Both the position numbers and the translations under genes were made by a program. This document shows, in pieces, positions 43,512 through 51,823 of a DNA stretch of 64,000 nt (position 1 is the first letter of the stretch; each line of letters opens with the position of its first letter). The notes below the pieces were generated by a model. That model saw only the letters and a program-made list of their open reading frames with translations, made no database searches and was not told the DNA's origin. The DNA comes from Paracoccaceae bacterium (GTDB lineage Bacteria; Pseudomonadota; Alphaproteobacteria; Rhodobacterales; Rhodobacteraceae). The stretch covers positions 46,480 through 110,479 of the forward strand of contig JASJAR010000011.1 in NCBI GenBank assembly GCA_030066905.1, in the 5' to 3' direction.

Positions 43512-43592
43512 GCCCGTCCCGGGCTTGGCCCGGGACCCCGAGGACCGCCGCGCTCCATCCGATCTGGGCCCCGGGTCAGGCCCGGGGTGTGT
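43512..43592 (+). repeat. dispersed palindromic element, copy 9
   Basis: The arms GTCCCGGGCTTGGCCCGGGAC and GGGCCCCGGGTCAGGCCCGGGG are present. It sits in the convergent gap between the CNBD gene and hom. Confidence 0.85.
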
Positions 43593-43686
43593 GTTGCCGA
43601 GCCCCGTCGGCGCAAGGCGAAGAATTCGCTTCCTGCCAAGCCCGACCGATGGCTCGAACCGACGCTGTCCCGCGCTGGCCCCCCGC

Positions 43687-44979
43687 TCAGACGTTCTCGA
43701 TCCGGATCGCCACCGGTTCGGCGAGGACGACGGCCGTGGCGGGCAAAGCCGCAAGGGCGGCATCCACCGCGTCGCGACCCGTCCTGTGGGTGACGATGAG
43801 CACCGGGGCGGCGGTGTCTTCGTGGCCGTACTGGCGCATCCGGTCGATGGAGATGCCCGCCTCGCCGAGGACGGCGGCGACCTTCGCGAGCGCGCCCGGC
43901 CGGTCCTTCAGTTCGAGCCGGAGGTAATAGGGGGCTGGGGTGGTCGTCCGGGCGGCCTTCGCGGCGACGAGCGCGGCGGCGGGCCGGCCGAAGGTCGCCA
44001 CCCGGGTCCCCCGGGCGATGTCGACGATGTCAGACATCACCGCGCTCGCCGTCGGACCCTCGCCGGCCCCCGCCCCGCGCAGGACGACCTGGCCCACCGC
44101 ATCGCCTTCGAGCACCACCATATTGGTGGCGTTCTCCAATTGCCCCAGGGGCGAGGTCATCGGCACGAGACAGGGGGTCATCCGGGTTTCGAGCCCCCGA
44201 CCGGTCATCTCCGCGACGCCGAGAAGCTTGATGCGGTAGCCCATATCGGCGGCCTGCTCGATGTCTTCGATCGTGATCCGCTCGATCCCTTCGATCACGA
44301 CGGCGGAAAAGTCGATCCGGGTGCCGAAGGCGATGCTGGCGAGCAGCGTGAGTTTGTGCGCCGCGTCGATGCCGCCCACATCCAGCGTCGGGTCGGCTTC
44401 GAGATAGCCGAGCTTTTCCGCCTCCGAGAACACCTCCTGGTAGTTGAGATGCCCGCTCTCCATCCGCGTCAGGATGTAGTTGCAGGTGCCGTTCATCACC
44501 CCCATGACGCGGCTGATCTCGTTGCCGGCAAGCCCCTCGGTGAGCGCCTTGACCACCGGGATCCCGCCCGCGACCCCGGCCTCGAACCTCAGAACCCGGC
44601 CACCGGCCTCGGCCGCCTCGGCCAGCGCCTGTCCGTGGATCGCGAGCATCGCCTTGTTGGCGGTCACGACGTCCTTGCCGGCGGCGATGGCGGCCTCGGT
44701 TGCGGCTTTCGCCGGCCCGTCCGTCCCGCCCATCAGTTCGACGAAGACGTCGATGTCGTCGCGCCGGGCGAGTGCGACGGGGTCGTCCTCCCAGGCAAAG
44801 GCGTCGATGGGGACGCCACGGTCCTTGCCGCGGCTCCGCGCGGACACCGCGACCACCTCGACCGGACGTCCGGCGCGTGCCGCCAGAAGATCGCCGTGCC
44901 GTCGGACGATCTTCAGGACGCCGGCGCCGACGGTGCCGAGACCGGCGACGCCGAGGCGGAGGGGAGTGTCGAGGGACAT
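43687..44979 (-). CDS. hom: homoserine dehydrogenase
   Basis: This 430-residue NAD(P)-dependent enzyme makes homoserine from aspartate semialdehyde for threonine and methionine. It has the Rossmann motif GVAGLGTVGAGV, the VVTANKAM lysine and the catalytic region MNGTCNYILTRM...EAEKLGYLEADPTLDVGGIDAAHKL. A C-terminal ACT domain (YYLRLELKDRPGALAKVAAVLGEAGI) suggests threonine feedback. A small lipoprotein gene lies 57 bp upstream. Confidence 0.97.
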   Translation of the reverse strand: MSLDTPLRLGVAGLGTVGAGVLKIVRRHGDLLAARAGRPVEVVAVSARSRGKDRGVPIDAFAWEDDPVALARRDDIDVFVELMGGTDGPAKAATEAAIAAGKDVVTANKAMLAIHGQALAEAAEAGGRVLRFEAGVAGGIPVVKALTEGLAGNEISRVMGVMNGTCNYILTRMESGHLNYQEVFSEAEKLGYLEADPTLDVGGIDAAHKLTLLASIAFGTRIDFSAVVIEGIERITIEDIEQAADMGYRIKLLGVAEMTGRGLETRMTPCLVPMTSPLGQLENATNMVVLEGDAVGQVVLRGAGAGEGPTASAVMSDIVDIARGTRVATFGRPAAALVAAKAARTTTPAPYYLRLELKDRPGALAKVAAVLGEAGISIDRMRQYGHEDTAAPVLIVTHRTGRDAVDAALAALPATAVVLAEPVAIRIENV

Positions 44980-45036
44980 GGGCGCTCCTTGCAAACGTGC
45001 CGAGCCCTTAGCGCAGGGGCGGGGGCGCGGCAACAA

Positions 45037-45315
45037 TCAGGGAAGGCGCGCGAGCCGGGCGCGAAGGGCGTCGATGTCGCCCGACTGGCGGAGTATCGCG
45101 GCGCGGGCCTGGAGCGCCGCGGCCCGGCCCTCGAGGTCCTCTGCCGGCGAGGCATCGGGCGACGTTCCCGCCGTGGCCGCTTCGAGTTCGGCGAACGGCA
45201 GCAAGGGCGGCGGCGGACCGGCCGGCCCCGCATTGCGGTTGGCCGCGTCGATTTCGGGGAAACTGGCGCAGGCCGCAAGTGCCAGAGCCAGACCGATGCC
45301 GGGGAGCGCGCGCAT
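45037..45315 (-). CDS. small lipoprotein of unknown function
   Basis: This 92-residue protein has a signal peptide and lipobox (GIGLALALAACASFP). The mature part is short, with a proline-rich stretch and a helical C-terminus (EDLEGRAAALQARAAILRQ). It lies just upstream of hom and divergent from a TetR gene. The start at 45315 gives a compact lipoprotein signal; a start 17 codons upstream would spoil it. Confidence 0.75.
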   Translation of the reverse strand: MRALPGIGLALALAACASFPEIDAANRNAGPAGPPPPLLPFAELEAATAGTSPDASPAEDLEGRAAALQARAAILRQSGDIDALRARLARLP

Positions 45316-45375
45316 GGGCAGGTGTCCTTTCGGCGCCGAGCCTAGCCGGAGCGGGGGGGCGGGCAAAGGGGCGGC

Positions 45376-45402
45376 TTGACGTGAACGCAGGTTCAGTAAA
45401 GT
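45376..45402 (+). promoter_or_regulatory. TetR promoter with embedded operator
   Basis: A -35-like TTGACG (45376-45381) and a -10-like TAAAGT (45397-45402) flank the inverted repeat TGAAC-GCAG-GTTCA (45382-45395). The start codon at 45412 is so close that the mRNA may be leaderless. Self-repression by the TetR protein is likely. Confidence 0.6.
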
Positions 45403-45411
45403 CTTACCGGC

Positions 45412-45963
45412 ATGGGGCGCACCAAAGGCAGTTCAGGCGAGACCACGAAACCGCGCATCCAGACTGCGGCCGCCCGCCTCTTTGCCGAAGCCGGATATGA
45501 CGCGGTGACGATGCGGGGGATCGGCGCGGCCGTGGGGCTGCGGGCCGGGGCGCTCTACCGGTACTTTCCCGACAAGGAAAGCCTTGCCGCCGAGCTTCTG
45601 AAGGATGCGGTCGAGGCGCGGGACCGCGCGCTCGGCACCGCCGCCGGGGGCGAACCGCTGCCGCGGCTGGAAGGCTTTGTCGATGCCTATACCCGCTGGC
45701 ACATGGGCTCCGGCGGAGGCGCGTCGCTCATCGCGCTGGTCTCCGATGCGCTCGGAACAGACAGCCGCGCGGCGCTGGAGACCCGGCTCGAGGAGATCCT
45801 TGCCGCCGGCGAACAGGCCGGCGCGGTCAAGCTGCCCGACCGCCGGGTGGCCGCCCGCGCCATTCTGGCTCTGCTCGACGAGGTGGCCGGCGACGCCCGT
45901 CTCCCCGAAGACCGCCGCGCCCGCATCGCCTGGCGGTTCGTCTCCCGCCTTGTCGGGGCCTGA
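45412..45963 (+). CDS. TetR-family transcriptional regulator
   Basis: This 183-residue regulator has an N-terminal TetR HTH (RIQTAAARLFAEAGYDAVTMRGIGAAVGLRAGALYRYFPDKESLAAELL) and a ligand-binding helical C-domain. No ribosome site is visible before the ATG, which fits a leaderless message from the adjacent promoter. The only divergent neighbour is the small lipoprotein gene, which shares the 96-bp control region and may be the target. Confidence 0.92.
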   Translation: MGRTKGSSGETTKPRIQTAAARLFAEAGYDAVTMRGIGAAVGLRAGALYRYFPDKESLAAELLKDAVEARDRALGTAAGGEPLPRLEGFVDAYTRWHMGSGGGASLIALVSDALGTDSRAALETRLEEILAAGEQAGAVKLPDRRVAARAILALLDEVAGDARLPEDRRARIAWRFVSRLVGA

Positions 45964-46024
45964 CACCCGCCCGGGGCCGACTTCGCGATTGTGCAGCGGC
46001 CGGCACCCGGGCTATGCCCGCGCC

Positions 46025-46510
46025 ATGGCGGACCTTCTGGCACGATTGCGGGTGCGCGGTGCAAGGCGGATCATCGCGGTCGTCTCGCTGACGCTCCTTG
46101 GCGGGATCCTGTTATGGCTCGCCGCCTCCCAGGGCATGGGCGCAGGGTGGCGCGCGGTACTCGTGCTCTTCGGCGGGGCCGGGCTCTGGGGCGCCTGGGC
46201 GGTGCAGAAGGCGACCGAAACCGACATTCTCCTCACCCGCGACGGGCTTTTCGACGAACGGGGCCGCGAGCTTGCGCCGATGGACAACATCGTCGCCATC
46301 GACCGGGGGGTCTTCGCGTTCAAACCGTCGAGCGGGTTTCTGGTGAAGCTCGACAGGCCGATGAAGGCCGGCTGGGCGCCCGGCGTCTGGTGGCGGTTCG
46401 GCCGGCGGCTGGGCGTCGGCGGCTCGGTCTCGGGTTTCGAGGCCAAGGCGATGGCGGAAATCCTCGAACTTGCCCTCGCGGACCGCGCAGGCACGCTGAA
46501 GCGGGATTAG
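46025..46510 (+). CDS. two-helix membrane protein of unknown function
   Basis: This 161-residue protein has two transmembrane segments near the N-terminus (IIAVVSLTLLGGILLWLAAS and AVLVLFGGAGLWGAWAV), then a soluble domain resembling PH-like bacterial membrane proteins (DILLTRDGLFDERGRELAPMDNIVAIDRGVFAFKPSSGFLVKL). It follows the TetR gene by 61 bp on the same strand and could be co-transcribed. The function is unknown. Confidence 0.78.
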   Translation: MADLLARLRVRGARRIIAVVSLTLLGGILLWLAASQGMGAGWRAVLVLFGGAGLWGAWAVQKATETDILLTRDGLFDERGRELAPMDNIVAIDRGVFAFKPSSGFLVKLDRPMKAGWAPGVWWRFGRRLGVGGSVSGFEAKAMAEILELALADRAGTLKRD

Positions 46511-46663
46511 CGTCGGGATCAATATCGATCGAACCGCACGACAACCTTTGGGCATCAAGCCCACATCCGAAACGGCGCGGCGGCCTTCGCCCTTGTCCCG
46601 CGCCGGGCCAATCCTTCCGAACCGCTTCAACCCAGGCGCCTCCCGCCCCAGGATCTGGACCCT

Positions 46664-46706
46664 GAAAAACACCCGGGGAGGCCGTCGGCAATAGCGGCCC
46701 CCCCGG
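46664..46706 (-). terminator. rho-independent terminator of the first TadG-like gene
   Basis: On the minus strand an 11-bp stem (one G-U pair; GGCCTCCCCGG on one arm) with a 12-nt loop is followed by GTGTTTTTC. It lies 38 nt beyond the stop codon at 46744. The rest of the 233-bp convergent gap shows no gene. Confidence 0.8.
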
Positions 46707-46743
46707 AATGCGGCTGCCCCTCGTGCAGCCTAGCGAACCTCGT

Positions 46744-48411
46744 CTACTGGGTGAGTTTCAGCTGATTGATCTGGTTCGCGATCGATTCGAACGCATAGGC
46801 GATGTCGAGACCTTCCACCCGGTAGAAGTGGTTGGCGGTCGAGGCGCATTTCTGCATCACGCCGGCGGAATGGTCGGTGACCTCGAAGCCGATGGCGAAG
46901 ATCACGATGCCGGAATTCTTCGCGGCGGTGCAGATGTCGTTCAGCCGCTTGTCCTTGGTTGCGGCGTTGACGTTCTTGCGCGTGGCATCGCGGGCCTCAT
47001 GGTAATGATGCGCGCGGCTGTAGCGCTCGTAATGCATCGAATAGGCCCAGTCGTTGACCGACATCCGGGCAAAGACCTCCGTCCAGTCCATTTCGTAGGC
47101 GTTCTTGTCGTCGTCTTCGGCCCAGTCGCCGTCCTCGTCGCGGTCGTAGATCCGGTCGAGCCAGTACTCGCCATAGCTCTTCCGCCAGCCGCCGGCGTAC
47201 CAGTAGGGCTCGTTGGGGTTGCTGTCGCCGTCCTCGTTGCCGATTTCCCGGTCTTCCATCGTGTAGCGCCCGGTGTCGGGGTCGCGCCAGATGCCGGAGG
47301 GGCCGGAGCTGTATTCGGGCGTCATGCCGTACTGGGTCGTGTTGATCCCGTCGGTCATGATGACCATGAACTTCAGCACGTCGGGGTTCGAATAGGCCGA
47401 GGGACGGCCGGCGAGGCTCGCCTCGACATCGCCGGACGCGATCAGGTTCGACAGGACCGGCGCGGTCGAGGGATCGAGCAGGGCCGCACCCCATTTCGTG
47501 GCCACATCGATGGACGTGTTGCCGGAGGCGACGAAGTCGTCGATCTGGTCCTTGATGTCCTGGGGCTTGGCCGACCAGGGCAGGATCTCGAAGTGATCCT
47601 CGGTGCGGCAGACCCAGTCGCGCGGCTCACCGCGCTTGTAGCTGCGCCAGGGGTCGAAATGCGCCGTCCGCTGGACCTCGACCGTCGGGGAAAACGCCGG
47701 CGTGTTGAAATCGGCCGTAGTGAAGTCCACGCAATGAGAGTAGGTGTGCTCGTCGGTGAGGTTGAACTCGCTTGCGAGCACCTCGCCCGCATTCACCTGG
47801 GTCGAATAGGGCACGAGCGAAACGGCCACCCGGCCTTCCTCGGTGTTGAGCATGATCTCGTCGACGAAGTCGCTCGCGGCATCCTGCATCTCGGAGAGCT
47901 TGCTGCCCCAGCCCATCGAGCCCGACACGTCGAGCACGAGCGATACCTCGATGTCGTTGATTGCCTCGCTGGCGCTGGTGCTGGCGGGTACGCTCAGGGT
48001 CGGCGTGCCCATCATGTGCATGAAGTAGGTCTTCATCTCGACCTCGGAGGAGACCGACACCTTCCGGCCGATCACCGTGTCGCCCACCTTGCTTTCGACG
48101 ACATCGACCGAATAGGGGAGCCCCTCCATGCCGGCCTTGTTGAGATAATCGGCGACGACGGTCTCGGCGGGCACCTTCTGGTCGAGATCGGCGGCGGCGA
48201 GCACGGCCCGGTCGACGGTGTTCTGCATCGTGGTGCGCAGGTTCTCGAATCGCATCACGTCAATCGCGATCCCGCCGATCAGGATCATCAGCGTGAAGAT
48301 GAAGAGCGAGAAGATGACGAAGGAGCCGTCTTCGTCACGGCGAAAACACTGCAAGGCGGTCGACATGCGAAGCTGCGACCGCGAACGGGATTCCGAGACG
48401 GAAAGGGACAT
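46744..48411 (-). CDS. TadG-like protein with von Willebrand factor A domain (paralogue 1)
   Basis: This 555-residue protein starts with a charged TadE/TadG N-terminus (FRRDEDGSFVIFSLFIFTLMILIGGIAIDVMRFENLRT), one membrane helix followed by a periplasmic or extracellular chain. The VWA domain has a complete MIDAS (LDVSGSMG; IMTDGINTTQ). An acidic, aromatic insert (EDGDSNPNE..., DRDEDGDWAEDDDK) could bind calcium. It is expected in Flp/Tad-type pilus or adhesion machinery. It is 59% or so similar by eye to paralogue 2 at 49839. It has its own terminator. Confidence 0.85.
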   Translation of the reverse strand: MSLSVSESRSRSQLRMSTALQCFRRDEDGSFVIFSLFIFTLMILIGGIAIDVMRFENLRTTMQNTVDRAVLAAADLDQKVPAETVVADYLNKAGMEGLPYSVDVVESKVGDTVIGRKVSVSSEVEMKTYFMHMMGTPTLSVPASTSASEAINDIEVSLVLDVSGSMGWGSKLSEMQDAASDFVDEIMLNTEEGRVAVSLVPYSTQVNAGEVLASEFNLTDEHTYSHCVDFTTADFNTPAFSPTVEVQRTAHFDPWRSYKRGEPRDWVCRTEDHFEILPWSAKPQDIKDQIDDFVASGNTSIDVATKWGAALLDPSTAPVLSNLIASGDVEASLAGRPSAYSNPDVLKFMVIMTDGINTTQYGMTPEYSSGPSGIWRDPDTGRYTMEDREIGNEDGDSNPNEPYWYAGGWRKSYGEYWLDRIYDRDEDGDWAEDDDKNAYEMDWTEVFARMSVNDWAYSMHYERYSRAHHYHEARDATRKNVNAATKDKRLNDICTAAKNSGIVIFAIGFEVTDHSAGVMQKCASTANHFYRVEGLDIAYAFESIANQINQLKLTQ

Positions 48412-48509
48412 GCGCCTTACTCCTGGCAACTCGTTACACACCGGCCCCAACACCCGGGACCGAACGCCTCAACTCAGGCGTCAGACCCTTCTGCACCGGC
48501 GTTTTAGCA

Positions 48510-48570
48510 GAATTGAGGCGAAAGCAAGAAATTTTCTTTTATAAATCAGTTTACTAAGAACAGTCTCGTG
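48510..48570 (-). promoter_or_regulatory. A+T-rich leader/promoter of the TadG-like gene
   Basis: This 60-bp A+T-rich stretch (TATAAAAG on the minus strand near 48541-48534) is the only such region in the gap 48412-48659. It follows the terminator of the upstream operon, so a separate promoter must lie here. No clear -35 box was recognised. Confidence 0.35.
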
Positions 48571-48601
48571 CGCGCCGGTGGATTGTCCGGCCTGCCGAAA
48601 C

Positions 48602-48634
48602 GAAAACGCCCGCCAGGACGTGGCGGGCGTTTCG
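48602..48634 (-). terminator. rho-independent terminator after the TadE-like operon
   Basis: A 12-bp stem (AAACGCCCGCCA / TGGCGGGCGTTT) with a 5-nt loop ends in GTTTTCGTTT on the minus strand. It is 26 nt past the stop codon at 48660 and separates the two TadG-like genes transcriptionally. Confidence 0.88.
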
Positions 48635-48659
48635 AAAGGTAGGGTCGGCGGTCCGTCGA

Positions 48660-49295
48660 TCAGGTCGAGGTCGGTTCCTCGTTGGCGCCGTCGTCGGTGT
48701 TGTCGTCATGGGCGCTGCCGCTGCCGAGCTCGCCGCAGACTTCGTAGCAGAGCTGCGGGGCGAAGCGCGGGCTGGTGACGATCATGTTGTCGAAGGTGAC
48801 GTCCGACAGGCCGATATTCACCGTCGGCTCGTAATAGGCCCAGGTCTCGACGAGGATCGCGGTGTCGCTGTCGGCCATGATCGGGATCTGGTCGCTGTAA
48901 GAGTCGTTGATCTGGTTCTGGGTCAGGTCGAGCTTGCCACGGGTGCCGCGCGACCAGACCAGCATGTGCCGGTCCGTATCGGCGTCGAAATAGACGACCG
49001 AGACGCGGATCTGGGTCGGGTTGGCCGAGGCGGTAAGGAAATCGAGCACCCGGTTCAGCCCCTCGATGTCCTTCCAGTAGATCACATCGACCTCGCGCGA
49101 CAGCATGTCCGAGACCGTGTAGGCGGCCTTGAGGTTGATGTTCTGCTGCCGGTAGGCATCGAAGAAGAAGTACATCCCCATATAGGCCCAGGCGAGCATC
49201 GGGAACATCAGGATCGCTTCGACCGAGAGACCGCCCTCGGTGCGGCGCGCGTAGCTCGCGCAGGCCCGCTTCAGATAATGAAGAGCGATTTTCAT
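48660..49295 (-). CDS. TadE-like pilus assembly protein (A)
   Basis: This 211-residue protein has the TadE-type N-terminal membrane anchor (RRTEGGLSVEAILMFPMLAWAYMGMYFFFDAYRQQ), with the conserved glutamate of pseudopilins five residues into the hydrophobic segment. The rest is extracytoplasmic. Two cysteines (LCYEVCGELG) may form a disulfide. The C-terminus is an acidic low-complexity tail (DDNTDDGANEEPTST). It lies 13 bp after the second TadE-like gene in one operon. Confidence 0.83.
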   Translation of the reverse strand: MKIALHYLKRACASYARRTEGGLSVEAILMFPMLAWAYMGMYFFFDAYRQQNINLKAAYTVSDMLSREVDVIYWKDIEGLNRVLDFLTASANPTQIRVSVVYFDADTDRHMLVWSRGTRGKLDLTQNQINDSYSDQIPIMADSDTAILVETWAYYEPTVNIGLSDVTFDNMIVTSPRFAPQLCYEVCGELGSGSAHDDNTDDGANEEPTST

Positions 49296-49308
49296 TCTGG
49301 AACCCTCC

Positions 49309-49842
49309 TTACGTAGGTTCGTTCACAAACGCGGTCACCGACACCAGCCGATAGCCGCCACTTTCGTCCTTCGGCATCGTGTAGCCGAGGCCGAAGGACG
49401 GGAACATCGGGTCGACGACCGCGCAGAAGCGGATCATCATCATCTCGTTCTGAAGGCCGTTTTCGTATTTCACCACCGGCTGGATCGGCTCGGTCCGGTC
49501 CACGCATTTCGCCTCGCGCGGCGGCATCGACCAGGTCGCCTTGTCCACCGATTGCAGCTCGACCTCGAGGACGTTGACGCAATCGGGGATGATGCCGGCC
49601 GCGTTGCAGACCATCGTGCGGATCTGCTCCTTGGTGGGCGCCGCCCCCGTGTTGAGCCGGATCTGGCGCACCGCGAGGTCGGTGCCCCGTTCGAGCATCA
49701 CATGCCGCACATTGGCCATGCCGATCTCGTAGGTCGACACCAGAAGCAGCATGAACGGCATGAACAGGATCACGAACTCGACCGTGGCCGCGCCGTCTTC
49801 GCGGCGTCGGAAGCGATTGAGAATGCGGCGGAGCGTCTTCAT
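49309..49842 (-). CDS. TadE-like pilus assembly protein (B)
   Basis: This 177-residue protein has the classic TadE N-terminus (RRREDGAATVEFVILFMPFMLLLVSTYEIGM) with the glutamate after VEF. The mature part has four cysteines, likely paired. It is a minor pseudopilin-type component for Flp pili or an associated surface structure. Its start overlaps the stop of TadG-like paralogue 2 by ATGA. Confidence 0.88.
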   Translation of the reverse strand: MKTLRRILNRFRRREDGAATVEFVILFMPFMLLLVSTYEIGMANVRHVMLERGTDLAVRQIRLNTGAAPTKEQIRTMVCNAAGIIPDCVNVLEVELQSVDKATWSMPPREAKCVDRTEPIQPVVKYENGLQNEMMMIRFCAVVDPMFPSFGLGYTMPKDESGGYRLVSVTAFVNEPT

Positions 49843-51509
49843 TGGGTCAGCTTCAACTGGTTGATCTGGTTGGCGATGGATTCAAAGGCGTAGGAGATGT
49901 CGAGCCCTTCCACGCGGTAGAAGTGGTTCGCCGAGGACGCGCAGTTCTGCATGATCGCCGCAGAGCTGTCGGTCACCTCGAACCCCACCGAGAACACGAT
50001 GATGTCCTGGTCCTTCGCGGCGTCGCAGATCGCGTCGAGACGGTTGTTTTTCGTCCCGGACCCGATCGAGCGGCGCGGCGCGGAACTGCCGCGATAGAAG
50101 TTATCGTAGTAGTGGTTGGCGTTGTAGTATTGCTGGTAGAAGTGCGAATACGCGCGGTGCGACATCGACATTTCCGCCCAGACCTGCGGCCAAGTCAGCT
50201 CATAGGCGTTCTCGGTGCCGCTGTCGTAAACGTCGTCGATCCAGTGCCGGCCGTGGTTGAACCCGTAGTTCCGGGCATACCACCATTCCTCGTTCCAGTC
50301 GCCGTCGTTGTCGCGGTCGTTGATCTCCTCGTTCGGCATCGAATAGCGCCCGGTATCGGGGTCCTTCCAGATGCCCGAAAGGCCCGAGCGGTAGGAGTCG
50401 CGCAGGTAGTATTGTGTCGTGTTGATCCCGTCCGTCATCACGACGACGAATTTCAGCACGTCGTCATCGGGGTCGTGGTCGTAGGGCCGCCCCGGGTCGA
50501 AGTCGGCCGACAGATCGCCGCTGGCCAAAAGGTTGTTGAAGACCGGACGGGTCGAGGGGTCGAGCAGGGCCGTGCCCCATTTCATCGCCACATCGATCGA
50601 GGTGTTGCCGCCGGCGGTGAAGCCTTCGATCTGGTTGTTGATCGCGGTGATGCTGTTCGCCCATGGGGTGATCTGGAAATCGGATTCGGTCCGGCACACC
50701 CAGGACGGGCTGCGGCCGTCGTTCTGCATCTTCTCGACGGTGCCGCGGCGGTAGCTCGTCCAGGGGTCGAAATGGCCGGCCTGTTGCAGCGTGTCGGTCG
50801 GGTCCATCACGGTCGTGTTGAAGTCCGAGCCGCTGAAATGGACGCAATGGGAATTGTCGTGGTCATTGGTGTGGGCAAACTGGTCGAGCAGCATCGTGCC
50901 GGCATTCACCTGGGCCGAATAGGGCACGACGTTGATCGACACCTGACCGGGGTCGACATCGGTCAGCACGTCGATCACGAAGTCCTGCGCGGCGTCCTTG
51001 AGGTTTTCGAGCTTGTTGTTGGCACCCATCGAGCCCGACACGTCGAGCACGAGCGAGATTTCGAGCCGGTTGATGCCTTCCTCGGCGGTCGAGTTGGCCG
51101 GGGTGGCGAGCGTCGGCGTGCCCATCATGTGCATGAAGTAGGTGCGAAGTTCCGTTTCCGCGCTCACGGTGACCCGGCGGCTCGTGACCACGTCGCCGGC
51201 CCTGGTCTCCTGGACATCGACGGTGTAGGTGCCCGGCGGCATCCCCGCCTTGACGAGGTAGTCGTCGACGACGGCCTGGGCCGGAACGGTCTGGTCGCGG
51301 TCGGCGGCGGCGAGCACGGCCCGGTCCACGGTGTTCTGCATCGTCGTGCGCAGGTTCTCGAACCGCATCACGTCGATCGCGATCCCACCGATGAGAACCA
51401 TCAAGGTGAAGATGAACAGCGAAAAGATGACGAACGATCCCTCCTCGTCGCGCGCAAAAATCCGCGTCGAGTTGCGAAGCGTTGGCAGGCTGTCGGTCCT
51501 TCTGGCCAT
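49839..51509 (-). CDS. TadG-like protein with von Willebrand factor A domain (paralogue 2)
   Basis: This 556-residue protein has the same architecture as the protein at 46744-48411: a TadG anchor (ARDEEGSFVIFSLFIFTLMVLIGG), a VWA MIDAS (LDVSGSMGANNK; VMTDGINTTQ), tyrosine/asparagine-rich inserts, and an almost identical C-terminus (DISYAFESIANQINQLKLTQ). It heads the operon with the two TadE-like genes. The 314 bp between it and the divergent dehydrogenase gene (51510-51823) show no gene or clear signal. Confidence 0.85.
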   Translation of the reverse strand: MARRTDSLPTLRNSTRIFARDEEGSFVIFSLFIFTLMVLIGGIAIDVMRFENLRTTMQNTVDRAVLAAADRDQTVPAQAVVDDYLVKAGMPPGTYTVDVQETRAGDVVTSRRVTVSAETELRTYFMHMMGTPTLATPANSTAEEGINRLEISLVLDVSGSMGANNKLENLKDAAQDFVIDVLTDVDPGQVSINVVPYSAQVNAGTMLLDQFAHTNDHDNSHCVHFSGSDFNTTVMDPTDTLQQAGHFDPWTSYRRGTVEKMQNDGRSPSWVCRTESDFQITPWANSITAINNQIEGFTAGGNTSIDVAMKWGTALLDPSTRPVFNNLLASGDLSADFDPGRPYDHDPDDDVLKFVVVMTDGINTTQYYLRDSYRSGLSGIWKDPDTGRYSMPNEEINDRDNDGDWNEEWWYARNYGFNHGRHWIDDVYDSGTENAYELTWPQVWAEMSMSHRAYSHFYQQYYNANHYYDNFYRGSSAPRRSIGSGTKNNRLDAICDAAKDQDIIVFSVGFEVTDSSAAIMQNCASSANHFYRVEGLDISYAFESIANQINQLKLTQ

Positions 51510-51823
51510 GCAAGTACCCTCTCAGACATCAGCTAGAATCGCGGCCGAGCAGACTTCGGGCCGCATCGCGTGGCAGACTGCGCAGAAGAAATGGCAAAAA
51601 AATGGCGGCGCGTCGCAACGGACGCGGCGTTGGCGCCTGAGCGGGGACAACGGGGCGCCGGGGGCGGTTCTGTTGCCGGAGCGTCGTGCAATCCCGTTAA
51701 CGGATTGGAAATTGTGGGGAGGCGGTCGGACACAAATCGCCGTTTGGACCGGGCGGAGGCGGGGTTAGGCTGGTCTCGAACGGCCCAAAAGAGGCTGATT
51801 CGGACCATAGGGAGGAGGTCGCC
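51510..51823. other. intergenic region, no gene seen
   Basis: This divergent control region lies between the Tad-like operon and the dehydrogenase gene. It contains GTTAACGG near 51707 and a short direct repeat ATGGC (AAATGGCAAAAAAATGGC) near 51590, but nothing that could be assigned. The dehydrogenase ribosome site GGAGGAGG is at its right end. Confidence 0.6.

Noticed and set aside
43483..45345. 620-codon plus-strand frame opposite hom
   Set aside because: It begins inside a repeat element and runs antisense to hom, so it is not a gene.
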